Source: Ampullaceana balthica (lineage: Eukaryota; Mollusca; Gastropoda; Lymnaeidae). From it: DNA of 64,000 bases. The position numbers and the translations under genes were made by a program. The notes under the pieces are model-generated. The model saw nothing but the letters and a program-made list of their open reading frames with translations. It searched no databases and was not told the origin of the DNA. Every line of letters begins with the position of its first letter. Within the stretch, counting starts at the first letter, position 1. Of the stretch, positions 44,354 to 55,892 are shown one piece after another. The stretch is taken from assembly GCA_944989445.1 (NCBI GenBank), contig CALYLW010000067.1:1657905-1721904 (forward strand), written 5' to 3'.

Positions 44354-44792
44354 CTGTTTGACATAAGAATTACCCTCCCCTCCCCCCCACCTCTCATCGA
44401 CCTGGTCTGAATTCTTTACCCCTCACCTCTACCCCCTCCCCCTTTCCTCCGTACTCAAACTCTCAAACGCTCACCAAGGACAGGCAATCGATATATTTTG
44501 TTCCCCTCTCGTTCCCCCACACCCCCTCGTTCCCCAAATAATCGACCCCTACCGTGAACCCCAACTCTCCCCACCCACAGTCAAGAGAGCCCGGTAGTAG
44601 CTGGACGTGTAGACTATAAGATATATCCGAGAATCAATAGAGCGCCACTTTTGACGGGTCATATTGCCAAGTTGCATGTTCATTACTGATGTTACGGATG
44701 TCTTGCGGGTCCGAGAGTAAATAGGACTTGATAGAGGCGTACACGTCCGGGGAAACATGCAGGGCCGGATCATTGCCTTTGGTGGGGATTGT
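44354..44792. other. No supported gene
   Basis: C-rich low-complexity sequence at 44370-44580, then unique sequence leading into a tandem array. Confidence 0.5.
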
Positions 44793-45170
44793 GTTAACGT
44801 GTGGTCATTGTGGTAACGTGAGGTCATTGTAGTAACGTGAAGTCATTGTGGTAACGTAAGGTCATTGTGGTAACGTAAGGTCATTGTGGTAACGTGAAGT
44901 CATTGTGGTAACGTAAGGTCATTGTGGTAACGTAAGGTCATTGTGGTAACGTGAGGTCATTGTGGTAACGTGAGGTCATTGTGGTAAAGAGAGGTCATTG
45001 ATTTTGGTAACGTGTGTGCTGTCATTGTGGTAACGTGTGTGTTGTCATTGTGGTTTGCGTGTGTGCTGTCATTGTGGTAGCGTGTGTGCTGCCATGGTGG
45101 TAGCGTGTGCTGCTTTCATTGTGTTAGCGTGTGTGCTGTCATTGTGGTAACGTGTTGACATTTTTGAAGC
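44793..45170. repeat. 19-bp minisatellite grading into a 23-bp form
   Basis: About ten units of GTGGTAACGTGAGGTCATT (and AAGG variants) are followed from about 45010 by longer units with GTGTGTGCTGTCATTGTGGT. The second type looks like the first with a 4-bp GTGT/GCT expansion. Confidence 0.95.
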
Positions 45171-45412
45171 ATTATGGTTTTTACTCTACTCCTTGTTGGC
45201 ATAATGTTACACTAAATGCCACTATTGGAAGTAATCACTTCTATACTGCACATTTCAAGTTAATGGCCTTTCTGAATACGTTTTTTTTTAAAAATATATA
45301 AAATGGAAGACCTCAAGGGAAGAATCAGCTATGTGAAATTTTTGAAATTTTTTAGTTATCCCCTGTATCTGATAGAGTATAGAGGATTAATTTTTTTTTA
45401 AAAACATAACAA
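45171..45412. other. No gene seen
   Basis: AT-rich unique sequence. Confidence 0.55.
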
Positions 45413-45447
45413 ACCAAGTTTTTTACTATAAATCCTTTATGTACGAG

Positions 45448-46111
45448 TGTTACGTCCGCAAGGGTTATTGACTCTCTAACTTACAACAAAGTTTAGAGAA
45501 ATGATTAAATGGCTCGTTTAACACGGCACGTAACACAAAAAGAAAGATTTAACACAGTAACTGACTTTACAGTACTTAATTTAATACAATGAAATAATAA
45601 CAAGTAATTAACAATTAAACACACGATAACTTGTGGTTGGGAATAAATAGTATAATTAGTTTAACTCTAAACTTAATATAACAATATCCAATAATAACAT
45701 AAGCTAATAATGTAAAAGGATAAAAACTCACAACAATAGCCGATAGCGTTTACAATAGAATGTTAACAGGTAACAATAGTGGCCAGTACTCTGCTCGGGC
45801 GGTGAAGGCAATTGATCTCCCTCTATCTATCTATCTCTCTCTCTCTCTCTTATATACTAAATCTTTTGGAAAGTTCTGGGCTTAACTTCTACGAGAACAA
45901 TAAACTGTTTCATAACTAACAGACTCCAGAATTTTCTACAGAATACAAGCACAGTGTAGTTAACCAAAACAAGGTCACAGGTGTAAACTGAACCGAGGAC
46001 AACATACTGTGGAGTGAATAGGAAGGGGGTGGGGCACAGTTATAAATCACTGCGACCCGTGGTCATCACTACGCATTCATGGCAAGCGGGAGAGGGGGGT
46101 AGTACCTAACA
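45448..46111. mobile_element. Solo LTR with exact 5-bp target duplication
   Basis: The 664-bp insert begins TGTTACGTCCGC and ends AGTACCTAACA, so it has TG..CA ends. ACGAG occurs on both sides (45443-45447 and 46112-46116). It has no internal coding region, primer site or second LTR. Removing it rejoins the family T sequence GTACGAGACAT, which proves the insertion boundaries. The orientation is uncertain. Confidence 0.88.
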
Positions 46112-46142
46112 ACGAGACATACCTAAAGGAATCAATATATAT

Positions 46143-46597
46143 AATTCCTATTGTCTGTATGTATGTATGGATGTAATTATAATGCTGTTAGGTGGCGCTG
46201 CGATCGATTTTGTTTTATTCTTTTGATGGGGGGTTTTTTTCGGGCTTACCCATTAAATTCCTTTTTGCCTTTATTATAAAAGTTTGAGCTTATATTTTAA
46301 TACAAAGCGTGCATCGGAAGGCGCGCAAAAAGGTGTGCAAAATAATTATAAATTAAAGAAGCGCTGTAAAAAAAAATATATGACGTCATTGTTTTAGCTT
46401 ATATTTTAATTTTTGAAAAGGGAACGATGTAAAAATAGGATTCGAGGATTTATAATTATGAAATACTTTGTGTACATTTCAGAAAGTTTAATATTTCGTA
46501 TTTATCAAACAAGGATAAGTTACTTATGTTATTGATTCCCGTTGTCTGTATGGATGTAGTGATGTTAGGTGGCGCTGCGATCGATTTTGTTTTATAG
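46143..46597. repeat. Direct duplication within the family T copy
   Basis: TTAGGTGGCGCTGCGATCGA then TTTTGTTTTA occurs at about 46189-46218 and again at 46565-46594. Each is preceded by TTGTCTGTATG and GGATGTA. The intervening sequence of about 310 bp is unique. Confidence 0.8.
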
Positions 46598-47064
46598 TGC
46601 TGTTTGAACCAAAAAAGATTCCGTCATTTTTGGCGGGTTATCTCTAGCGTTCATTATAATACGCAGCGCAAGACAATCCAAAAATACAAAATTGTAGTTA
46701 TGGGTCGTAAAAACATGTTTAATATAATGTGCACCGATCAGGAATATGTTTTATAAAAATTATTGTCAATAAAATGCGCATTTTATTGCGTGACAGGAAA
46801 TGTTGTTCAAATTAAAACGCACCACGACACTATAGCAACAAAAAAATTTAACATGTTACATAGAGATAAATAAAGTTAATATAAAAATAAATTAATTTAA
46901 TTACGGTACATTCGATTTATCTGAAATTTTGATACATCATTTTTATCATCGGCACGAGTCTGCCTGCAAAATTTCAACTCGCTAGCTTAAGATGAAGTGG
47001 GTTAAAATCGATCCAAAGTTTTTTCGGCACAGCCCGCCTCAAGCAAGCAAGCAGACACCGCGGT

Positions 47065-47139
47065 AATTCTTAACTGCTGCTTGGCGCCGGTCAGTTATCT
47101 GCGCGGCCGCGCAGCCACGCAGCTTAAAGGGAACATTCC
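47065..47139 (-). mobile_element. hAT MITE family B, truncated copy
   Basis: The reverse complement starts AATGTTCCCTTTAAGCTGCG and continues TGCGCGG, GCAGATAACTGACCGGCGCC, TAAGAATTACCG, which corresponds to the left half of 36168-36354. The right half is missing. Confidence 0.7.
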
Positions 47140-47250
47140 CAAGACCATCGGGTCAGAAAAAATAACTCATTTCCTTTTTTAAATTGAACTTAAATATTTT
47201 ATACAATAAATGTATCAAAAAAAAACTTTTTTTTCTTTTCTTTTTTTTAG
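47140..47250. other. Possible intron end with strong polypyrimidine tract
   Basis: CTTTTTTTTCTTTTC and TTTTTTTTAG end at 47250, directly before the candidate terminal exon. Confidence 0.35.
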
Positions 47251-47347
47251 AAGGCAAAGTATTGAACATTATTTGCGAATATTGAAAGAAATAAGACCTG
47301 AACTCCGTTTACTTCAGGAAAAATTAGAGGATGCTTTTTATATGTAA
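47251..47347 (+). other. Candidate terminal coding exon
   Basis: The segment follows an excellent splice acceptor, a T/C tract of about 25 bases ending in TTTTTTTTAG. After one leftover base it reads 31 codons, including IEHYLRILKEIRPELRLLQE, then EDAFYM and a TAA stop at 47345-47347. The peptide is strongly amphipathic and charged and would form a helix or coiled coil. A polyadenylation signal follows about 420 bp downstream. Its codon composition is unlike the AT-rich flanks. No family is recognised, and no upstream partner exon has been secured. Of the proposed host exons this is the best supported. Confidence 0.38.
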
Positions 47348-48754
47348 GCAAATTCAATAGCAGCATGATCGTAGAGAGTGCACCACGAAAAGGAAAAGAC
47401 ATTTTCAATTTATATTCGTCTAAATTTAAAAAAAAAGCGAATGAATAAGAAGTCAGTTTTTGTAGAAGTTATGTCAAAGAATCGGCAAGAAAACGTTCGG
47501 TAGTGAAATGAACAAGTTTCTGGCTCTATGCTTTGACATGGCTACAATTGGCGCTTGTGATGTTAATGCGATAAAAATCATCTGCAAACATTCGTTGACA
47601 TCCTCAGCAACCACCAGCTAATTTTGCAGAGACACATTCATATCAATATTATATTCTAAAAATTACAACAAATCGACCCCATCGACTCATCAAATTTGAT
47701 TTTTAACGGGTACTTTGTACTTGACATCGTGAAATTAGGTAACACGGTGCAAAATGTTTTTGATCCAATAAAGAAGCTTCAATTTTATTGTATTTCTTTG
47801 TTATTGTAATCGTAAGAAGTTGACATTGTATGGGTCTCAAACTTCGATGCTTGAGACAAATGATTTCTTAGCTCTACTTTTAGATATATAATGCCAGTTC
47901 AACATTCAAATTTATTGATAAGATCATCACTATTATTGGTAGTGTCATAATTATAATTTGTATTTTTTTGTGCACACATCAGAAACACTTGAATAAAGTA
48001 GACACCTAAAATGTTACTAATATTCTCTATAACTATATTCAATTGCAAAAGTCCCTTGTAAGTCAATACCTTATTTTGCCAAAAGGTAGCTAATATAAAT
48101 ATAATTTTGTTTCATATGTGTGATACAATCATTTTCTTTAACATGTGTAATACACGTGCATGTTTTGTTTCATTTGCTTGACACATTCATTTTGTGTTTT
48201 ATGTGTGATATACTCGTTTAGCCTTACTGTGTTCGTATTTTCAGTATAAATTTTCTTTCTACTTTTCTTTCAAGGATAGCCACAATACACTGATAGCAGG
48301 ATTTGTAGTTTTTAATAATACCCCTGAGTGTAGAGAAGAAATAACGGTTCAATCGTTTAAATACCATCAACTATCTAAACAAAATAGTTATTTAAAAATA
48401 AGAAACATGTTGATCTCAATAATTTTCCGTGATTTCGTAGGACTTGAATGCTATACCTGCAAGTGCCGTATTTGTCTTTAAATACCGTAAATACTTTTCA
48501 GGTTAGGAAAACTTGTATTGAGTAATTTATCGTGTCTTTAATAATTTCGTTTCATATTTCACAAATCATTTTATTTTATTTTTACGATGAAATTTAATTA
48601 CAGAAACATTTTACAAGCTAGAATGTCAAAGTATGTTCGCAAACCTTCATACATAGAAGAATAGGAAGAAGGTACCCACCCATACATTTGTTGAAGATGG
48701 TCGGATACGTTAAAATCGTATAGTATTAAATCTAATACCAATATACTTCCAACA
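47348..48754. other. AT-rich; possible 3' untranslated region, otherwise nothing seen
   Basis: AATAAA at 47767-47772 could end a transcript from the candidate exon at 47251. Beyond it I find no coding sequence; GTGTGATACA-type motifs near 48120-48210 recur three times. Confidence 0.45.
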
Positions 48755-50838
48755 CACACATGTCATCTAGGCTATAATATGTTGTCACACACAATGTCAT
48801 CTAGGTTATAATATGTTGTCAACACACAATGTCATCTAGCTATAATAAGTTGTTAACACACAATGTCATCTAAGTTATATATGTTGTCACACACAATGTC
48901 CATCTAGGCTATAATATGTTGTCAACACACAATGTCATCTAGGTTATAATATGTTGTCAACACACAATGTCATCTAGACTATAATATGTTGTCAACACAC
49001 AATGTCATCTAGGTTATAATATGTTGCCAACACACAATGTCATCTATGCTATAGTATGTTGCAAACACACAATGTCATCTATGCTATAATATGTTGCCAA
49101 CACACAATGTCATCTATGCTATAATATGTTGCCAACACACAATGTCATCTATGCTATATCATATGTTGCCAATACACAATGTCATCTATGCTATATCATA
49201 TGTTGCCAACACACAATGTCATCTATGCTATAATATGCTACAACACACAATGTCATCTATGCTATATCATATGTTGCCAACACACAATGTCATCTATGCT
49301 ATAATATGCTACCAACACACAATGTCATCTATGCTATATCATATGTTGCCAACACACAATGTCATCTATGCTATAATATGCTACCAACACACAATGTCAT
49401 CTATGCTATATCATATGTTGCCAACACACAATGTCATCTATGCCCTAATATGCTGCCAACACACAATGTCATCTATGCTATAATATGTTGCTAACACACA
49501 ATGTCATTTATGCTATAATATGCTGCCAACACACAATGTCATCTTGCTATATCATTTGTTGCCAATACCACAATGTAATCTATATTGCCAACGCACCATG
49601 ACATCTAGACTATAATATGTTGCCAACACACAATGTCATCTAGGTTATAATATGTTGCCAACACACAATGTCATCTATGCTATAATATGTTGCCAACACA
49701 CAATGTAATCTATGCTATAATATGTTGCCAACACACAATGTCATCTATGCAATAATATGTTGCCACACACAATGCATCTATGCTATAATATGTTGTCAAC
49801 ACATCAATGTCATCTATGCTATAATATGCTGCCATCACACAATGTCATCTATGCTATAATATGTTGCCAACACAACAATGTCATCTATGCTATAATATGT
49901 TGTCAACACACAATGTCATCTATGCTATAATATGCTGCCATCACACAATGTAATCTATGCTATAATATGTTGCCAACACACAATGTCATCTATGCTATAA
50001 TATGTTGCCCAACACACAATGTCATCTATGCTATAATATGTTGCCAACACACAATGTCATCTATGCTATTAATATGCTACCACACACAATGTCCATCTAT
50101 GCTATAATATGTTGCCAACACACAATGTCATCTATGCTATAATATATTGCCAACACACAATGTCATCTATGCTATAATATGCTACCACACACAATGTCAT
50201 CAATGCTATATCATATATTGCCAACACACAATGTCATCTATGCTATAATATGTTGTCAACACACAATGTCATCTATGCTATAATATGCTGCCAACACACA
50301 ATGTAATCTATGCTATAATATGTTGCCAACACACAATGTCATCTATGCTATAATATGTTGTCAACACACAATGTCCATCTATGCTATAATATGCTGCCAA
50401 CACACAATGTCATCTATGCTATAATATGTTGCCAACACACAATGTCATCTATGCTATATATGCTACCAACACACAATGTCATCTATGCTATAATATGTTG
50501 CCAACACACAATGTCATCTATGCTATAATATGCTGCCAACACACATGTCATCTATGCTATAATATGTTGCCCAACACACAATGTCATCTATGACTATAAT
50601 ATGTTGCCAACACACATGTCATCTATGCTATAATATATATGGCCAACACACAATGTCATCTATGCTATAATATGCTACCAACACACAATGTCATCAATGC
50701 TATATCATATATTGCCAACACACAATGTCATCTATGCTATAATATGCTACCAACACACAATGTCATCAATGCTATATCATATATGCCAACACACAATATC
50801 ATCTATGCTATATCATATGTTGCCAACACACACCATGA
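48755..50838. repeat. Large, indel-rich 35-bp minisatellite
   Basis: About 60 units contain CCAACACACAATGTCATCTA then TGCTATAATATGTTG. Unlike the other arrays it has many single-base gains and losses (TGCCCAAC, GTCCATC, ACACACATG, CTATTAATA). TATCATATG and TATAATATG forms alternate in places (49140-49430). Confidence 0.97.
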
Positions 50839-51049
50839 CTTATATTGACATCTTGTTATAAACGTCGCCAACACGCCTAGTTATCTTGTTTGTACACACT
50901 GATGACTCAAAGGAGCTAATAGGATATCCAATAATCAGGCCGTACAGTAAGACTGTCCGGGGCTGCTAGACTAGAGAACAGAAACTCGAGATCTTTGATC
51001 GCAGGCTGGATGATTGAACTTTATTACACCTCTAAAACGTAAATTTGAT
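50839..51049. other. No gene seen
   Basis: Short unique stretch between two tandem arrays. Confidence 0.55.
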
Positions 51050-51415
51050 TAACAGGGCTCTTGAGGAAACATTTGATATTAAATATGGATTTTTAAATAA
51101 TTGACATCAGGGCCCTTGAAGAAAACTTGATATCAGGAAACTTGAAGAAACATTATATCCGGACACATGAAAAAAACTTGATATAATGAGAATTGATAAA
51201 ACTAGATATCAGAGACTTGAAGAAACTTGATATCCAGACACTTGAAAGAAAAAGATATCGGGACCCTTGAAGGAGCGTGCTATCAGGACAATTAAAGAAA
51301 TTTTATATCAAGAATTTAAAGAAACTTGATATCAATAAACTAAAAAAAATGATATCCGTAAAATTGAAAGACCTTGATGTCCGGAAACTGAAGAAACTAG
51401 CCATTGATTGTCACG
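51050..51415. repeat. Degenerate 24-27 bp minisatellite
   Basis: About fourteen decayed units are built on CTTGATATCAGGACACTTGA then AGAAA. The 81-codon frame at 51277-51522 is partly a reading of it (KKLD, KLKKL). Confidence 0.88.
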
Positions 51416-52023
51416 TACTTGTTGCTCTCCACCGAACGCTAAATACACCACTTATTGTCATGACGATGATCCCTCTCGGAGGAGCTCGTTCTCTGGTCGT
51501 ACTGAGATCATCAATTAGTTAGATAACTCCGACACTGTATCAATATTATCATTTAGCCTGACAAAGCTCAATATTTGCTGTCAGCGCTATTTGTTTTCGT
51601 AAGGAACGCTTGTATTAATAATCGTTTGATATTTAAAGCCGAGATCTTTTTTTATGTCTTCGCTGAATTAGCCAAATAATACTTTCAGGGGAAAAGAATG
51701 AGTCTTTCATATTCTTAAGCCTCATATTACTTTCTCTCTCTCCTCCTTTGACATCTATCTATCCACGGTAATTTCACCTCTTTCCCAGTTTCTAATCCAC
51801 CTCCTCTTCTCTTAAGTCGTATGGTATCTCTCCAAGTCTTCATCCTCCCTCTATATTTCCTTCTCTCTATTTCCTTCTCTCAATTCCTTCTCTATATTCC
51901 TTCTCTCTATTTTCCGTCTCTCTTCATCTCTCCTTGACTCTCCGCTAATCTACATCTGCAACTCTCTCCGTCTCTCTACTTGTCTCTACTTTACTCTAAT
52001 ATCTAAATCTAAAACTCTAATAG
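51416..52023. other. No gene; pyrimidine-rich low complexity
   Basis: Unique sequence, then a CT-rich stretch at 51728-52000 with TTCCTTCTCTCTATT units repeating about four times. Confidence 0.6.
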
Positions 52024-52024
52024 G

Positions 52025-52076
<52 letters not shown>
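52024..52076. repeat. (AT)n microsatellite, left flank of the LTR element
   Basis: An almost pure AT run ends exactly at the first base of the 5' LTR. Its counterpart is at 55896-55985. Confidence 0.96.
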
Positions 52077-52079
<3 letters not shown>

Positions 52080-52871
52080 GGAGGACCTGGGTTGAAATAA
52101 TTGAGTAACCTTGGTTTAAATATTTGAGAGGGAGCTTAGCGGTAGGTAGGCGACGTACCTGAAATGTAATGATGCGCTCAGACAATTACCGGAAATGAAA
52201 GTATTCCGGCCTCTCTCTTCCCCCCCCCCACCCCCAGGTACGGGATGTTGGGTGGTCAAATGCGCATAAATCGTATCAATGAATTCTGAGTCGGACGTAG
52301 GACGTGGGAAAACGCCTATGCGCTCACGCCCGGCGACCACGCCGATGTATCAATGAACTCTGAATGGACCACGGAACGTGAGGAATACACCTAACACCTC
52401 ACGTCTGGTTGATTGGATCAGCTATTAAGGGGCGTTGGTTGTAAGGAAGACAACAGTTATTTATCATTGTGACTTGTAAAGAAAGTCACGGATAAAACCG
52501 GGAAAGAATTCGTGGGGGGAAATTAAGGGTCGAAGGTTAATAGATTAAACTTTGACACCTCGAGGGAAACCGAGGATATAAGGCGAGAGTTTAGAGTGTT
52601 TAGAGAGAGAACAACCCACCCCGGGGTAAGAGAGCAGTTTAGTGAGTCACCCACGAGAGACTTGGACAGACCAGGACAGAGAGTAACCCGCCCCAGGGTT
52701 AGAGGACAGACTTAGATAGATAGAGAGAGAGAGAGAGATCGTAGAGATAGAGAGCAGATGTAACCAGAAGTTATGGCTAATAAAGAGAAGAACTGTTAGC
52801 ATTAAAGCTGCCTTTGTTTTGAGTATGCGAGTTGAAGAGTCAGTCAAGAAGTACGACGAAGAAACTTTACA
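52077..52871 (+). repeat. 5' LTR
   Basis: It starts TGTGGAGGACCTGGG and ends CTTTACA (TG..CA). It contains a C10 tract near 52220 and an AATAAA polyadenylation signal at 52779-52784, about 90 bp before its end. A short minus-strand open frame (52116-52340) recurs in the other LTR and is not a gene. Confidence 0.95.
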
Positions 52872-52872
52872 A

Positions 52873-52898
52873 TGGTGGCATAGCGGTGGGATTTGACC
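52873..52898 (+). promoter_or_regulatory. Primer-binding site, tRNA-Leu type
   Basis: TGGTGGCATAGCGGTGGGAT then TTGACC starts two bases after the LTR. Apart from one extra T it is complementary to the 3' end of animal tRNA-Leu of the AAG/TAG type (ending CCCACCGCTGCCA plus CCA), as I recall that sequence. Confidence 0.75.
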
Positions 52899-52967
52899 TT
52901 ACAACGCATCCGAAGAGAAGATAGTAGCCTTACTTACAACGTCTCGAGGATAATTGAAGGATTATAA

Positions 52968-53852
52968 TTGTTCACGTTCCGGATAGAAGGCAATTTTTTT
53001 GTGGTAAACGATTCGGCATATAAGAACAATGATGCGCTGCTGGAAGATGTTTTTGACAAACTTATCGCCTATGATGGATCATCGCCGTGGCAAATGTATA
53101 TTTTTGAGTTCGAATCGGTGGCCAAAGAGTTGCAGTGGAGTGAAGAAGACAAACTTCATTACCTAATAATTGCATTAGAGGATGAGGCGGCAGAGTATGC
53201 CTGTTGTTGCTTAAATGAAGAGGCAAGGGACAATTACGAGACACTACAAGTTGCCATGGCGTCGAGGTTTAATGACTCTAACTTTCCGGCCCACATGACA
53301 AGAGAGGAGAACAAGCCAGCGACTCCGAGAGTTGAAGAATCGAGCCGTGAGAAGATAACAGAAGAGAGCCGGGAGGAGATAGCAGAAGACAGCCGGGAGG
53401 AGATACCAGAAGAGAGCCAGGAGGAGATAGCAGAAGAGAGCCGGGAGGAGATAGCAGAAGAGAGCCAGGAGGCGATAGCAGAAGAGAGCCGGGAGGAGAT
53501 AGCAGAAGAGCCTCCGAGAGTTGAAGAATCGAGACGGGAGGGTGAGATTCCAATAACCACAACCAGTGTCCAGTTACCAACTGCAACAATGGTAACTCAA
53601 CGGGCCGTAACACCACTTGCCATTTCGCCTGATATGTCAACTTCATGTCCCACTGGCTTCGCTAAAAGCCATGTGGAGACGACTGGGGTCACAAGGGAAG
53701 CCATACAAGTGCCGGGTCATGATCAAACGTCTTGCTTGAGGATCAGACGATTGAGAAAAGACAGTGTTTCCATTGTGACGGGATTGGGCACCTTGCTCGT
53801 AACTGTTTTGTTGGAGAATTGGGAAGAAAATCACCCAGACAGCCACCGCTAA
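52968..53852 (+). pseudogene. Gag-like protein, N-terminal and repeat part
   Basis: A 294-codon open frame whose first codon is TTG; the first in-frame ATG is at 53094, already inside the domain. Residues about 40-103 (WQMYIFEFESVAKELQWSEE, then KLHYLIIAL and YETLQVAMASRFND) match the capsid-like retrotransposon gag region. Residues about 123-185 are an acidic tandem repeat of the type EESREEIA, coded by 24-bp units. The frame runs past the point where the zinc-knuckle frame opens, 131 bases of overlap, and its last 40 codons look non-coding. A one-base frame break, or less likely a programmed shift, separates it from the next frame. Lack of an ATG suggests the N terminus is also damaged. Confidence 0.8.
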
Positions 53853-54409
53853 ACAGTGGAGTTCATTCAAATTCAGTGGATTTATTAGTCAGTGTGTGTA
53901 AAGGTGCAGAAGTGACGGTGAATTCTGAGGACAAGATCGTTGAAATGTCATCACAGCGGCAACAAATTCAGCAGCGGTCAACTGAGAATCCACAGACCAA
54001 AATCGGACCAACTCTTCAAAAGATGGGGGTGAGTAATGTTAGGTTAGAACCTGCTAATAATGAGAGGAACAGAGGCTACTACCTAATGTTTCCCCACATG
54101 GTAGAAAATTCGGTGACAGGGAACGACCGACAAGGCCACAATAACAGCCAGGGGACACGGGTCACTGCAGAGAAGAATAGCCCAGTACTCTGTCTGTCAC
54201 CGCAGACAAAGATAAGAAAAACGGACAATCCGTCGGGCAACTCGCCTGGGCCGCCGTATCGTCCGGCTGTCAAATACACTACAACAAAAGGTGGACTGCG
54301 AGAGACTGGGATTGTATTTCGACTACCTGAATGGTTTTGGGGGCAAGAAGTAACTAAGATACCAGGTGGATGTTTACAATCTGCTGATGAAGTACGGGTG
54401 TACTCATAG
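53732..54409 (+). pseudogene. Gag-like protein, zinc-knuckle and C-terminal part
   Basis: A frame that opens after a stop at 53720-53722 reads CFHCDGIGHLARNC within its first 25 residues, a perfect CCHC zinc knuckle (C-x2-C-x4-H-x4-C). About 190 further residues follow, rich in Q, N and S, with no recognisable domain, and in particular no D-T/S-G protease site. It ends at TAG 54407-54409. It sits in the -1 frame relative to the preceding part. No canonical slippery heptamer is evident in the overlap, so I read it as a mutation in the nucleocapsid linker. Confidence 0.8.
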
Positions 54410-55099
54410 AAACATTTTTTTAGTGGTTCAGTTCTTGTGTGTGAAATTTTAATGTGTTATGAGCAGGTTATGTAGCTTGTAACATGCTTACAATCTGATG
54501 AATTAGGTGCTTACATTGACCTACTTGTGTTTTGGTAGCATTGCTCCTTGAAACTATTTTGGAATTATATTTATGATGCATAAATTTATTTTAACGGAAG
54601 ATGACTATGATTTCTTACTATGTTTAGACTGAAGATGATATGCTTAATCAATTCCTTACCATATATTAGTTCATAATCAATTGTTTTTATACTATAATGA
54701 CATTACACATTGATTTTTTTTCCCTCTTTTCATATTTTCCTAACTATGGTTACTGTAATGCTAACTACTTACTGTTCAATGTACCTTGTTTTAATTAATG
54801 GTAGTTGTGAATGAGAGTTGAACTGCCAGGTATCTGACACAAATTGACAAACTGATTACTGATTACACACTAGATTTGACAGACGTGTAGAGGTTGACAT
54901 AGAAGTGCAGGTGTAGGATAATAATGGTTGAGTATATGGGAGTTCAGTTGTTGCGGTACACACAATTTAGCGTCATTGTTAATTCGTATTTGAATAGTGC
55001 TGAGGGTCTTAGTCACTCAAAGCCATTTGAAGACAATTAAACATAACGCGGAGATGTTACGAAATGTCGGGACGACATTGTTTTGTAAACAGGGTGTAT
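54410..55099 (+). other. Non-coding 3' part of the LTR element
   Basis: AT-rich, with stops in all frames. No pol remnant and no clear purine tract directly before the 3' LTR (GGGTGTAT precedes it). Confidence 0.7.
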
Positions 55100-55892
55100 T
55101 GTGGAGGACCTGGGTTGAAGTAATTGAGAACCTTGGTTTAAATATTTGAGAGGGGAGCGGACGGTAGGTAGGCGACGTACCTGAAATGTAATGATGCGCT
55201 CAGACAATTACCGGAAATGAAAGTATTCCGGCCTCTCTCTTCCCCCCCCCCACCCCCAGGTACGGGATGTTGGGTGGTCAAATGCGCATAAATCGTATCA
55301 ATGAATTCTGAGTCGGACGTAGGACGTGGGAAAACGCCTATGCGCTCACGCCCGGCGACCACGCCGATGTATCAATGAACTCTGAATGGACCACGGAACG
55401 TGAGGAATACACCTAACACCTCACGTCTGGTTGATTGGATCAGCTATTAAGGGGCGTTGGTTGTAAGGAAGACAACAGTTATTTATCATTGTGACTTGTA
55501 AAGAAAGTCACGGATAAAACCGGGAAAGAATTCGTGGGGGGAAATTAAGGGTCGAAGGTTAATAGATTAAACTTTGACACCTCGAGGGAAACCGAGGATA
55601 TAAGGCGAGAGTTTATAGTGTTTAGAGAGAGAACAACCCACCCCGGGGTAAGAGAGCAGTTTAGTGAGTCACCCACGAGAGACTTGGACAGACCAGGACA
55701 GAGAGTAACCCGCCCCAGGGTTTGAGGACAGACTTAGATAGATAGATAGAGAGAGAGAGAGAGAGTAGAGATAGAGAGCAGATGTAACCAGAAGTTATGG
55801 CTAATAAAGAGAAGAACTGTTAGCATTAAAGCTGCCTTTGTTTTGAGTATGCGAGTTGAAGAGTCAGTCAAGAAGTACGACGAAGGAGCTTT

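Larger units (their letters stand above)
45413..47064. mobile_element. Family T element, copy 3, split by a solo LTR
   Basis: AAGTTTTTTACTATAAATCC starts it, as at 10551. After the solo LTR the body resumes and runs collinear with copy 1 from TTCATTATAATACGCAGCGC to GCAAGCAAGCAGACACC. It contains about 500 bp not present in copy 1 (46117-46640), with an internal duplication. The 3' inverted end is lost where a family-B MITE begins. Confidence 0.75.

Noticed and set aside
52116..52340. 74-codon minus-strand frame repeated at 55138-55362
   Set aside because: It lies within the two LTRs and reads their C-rich tract; duplication of the LTR explains the conservation.
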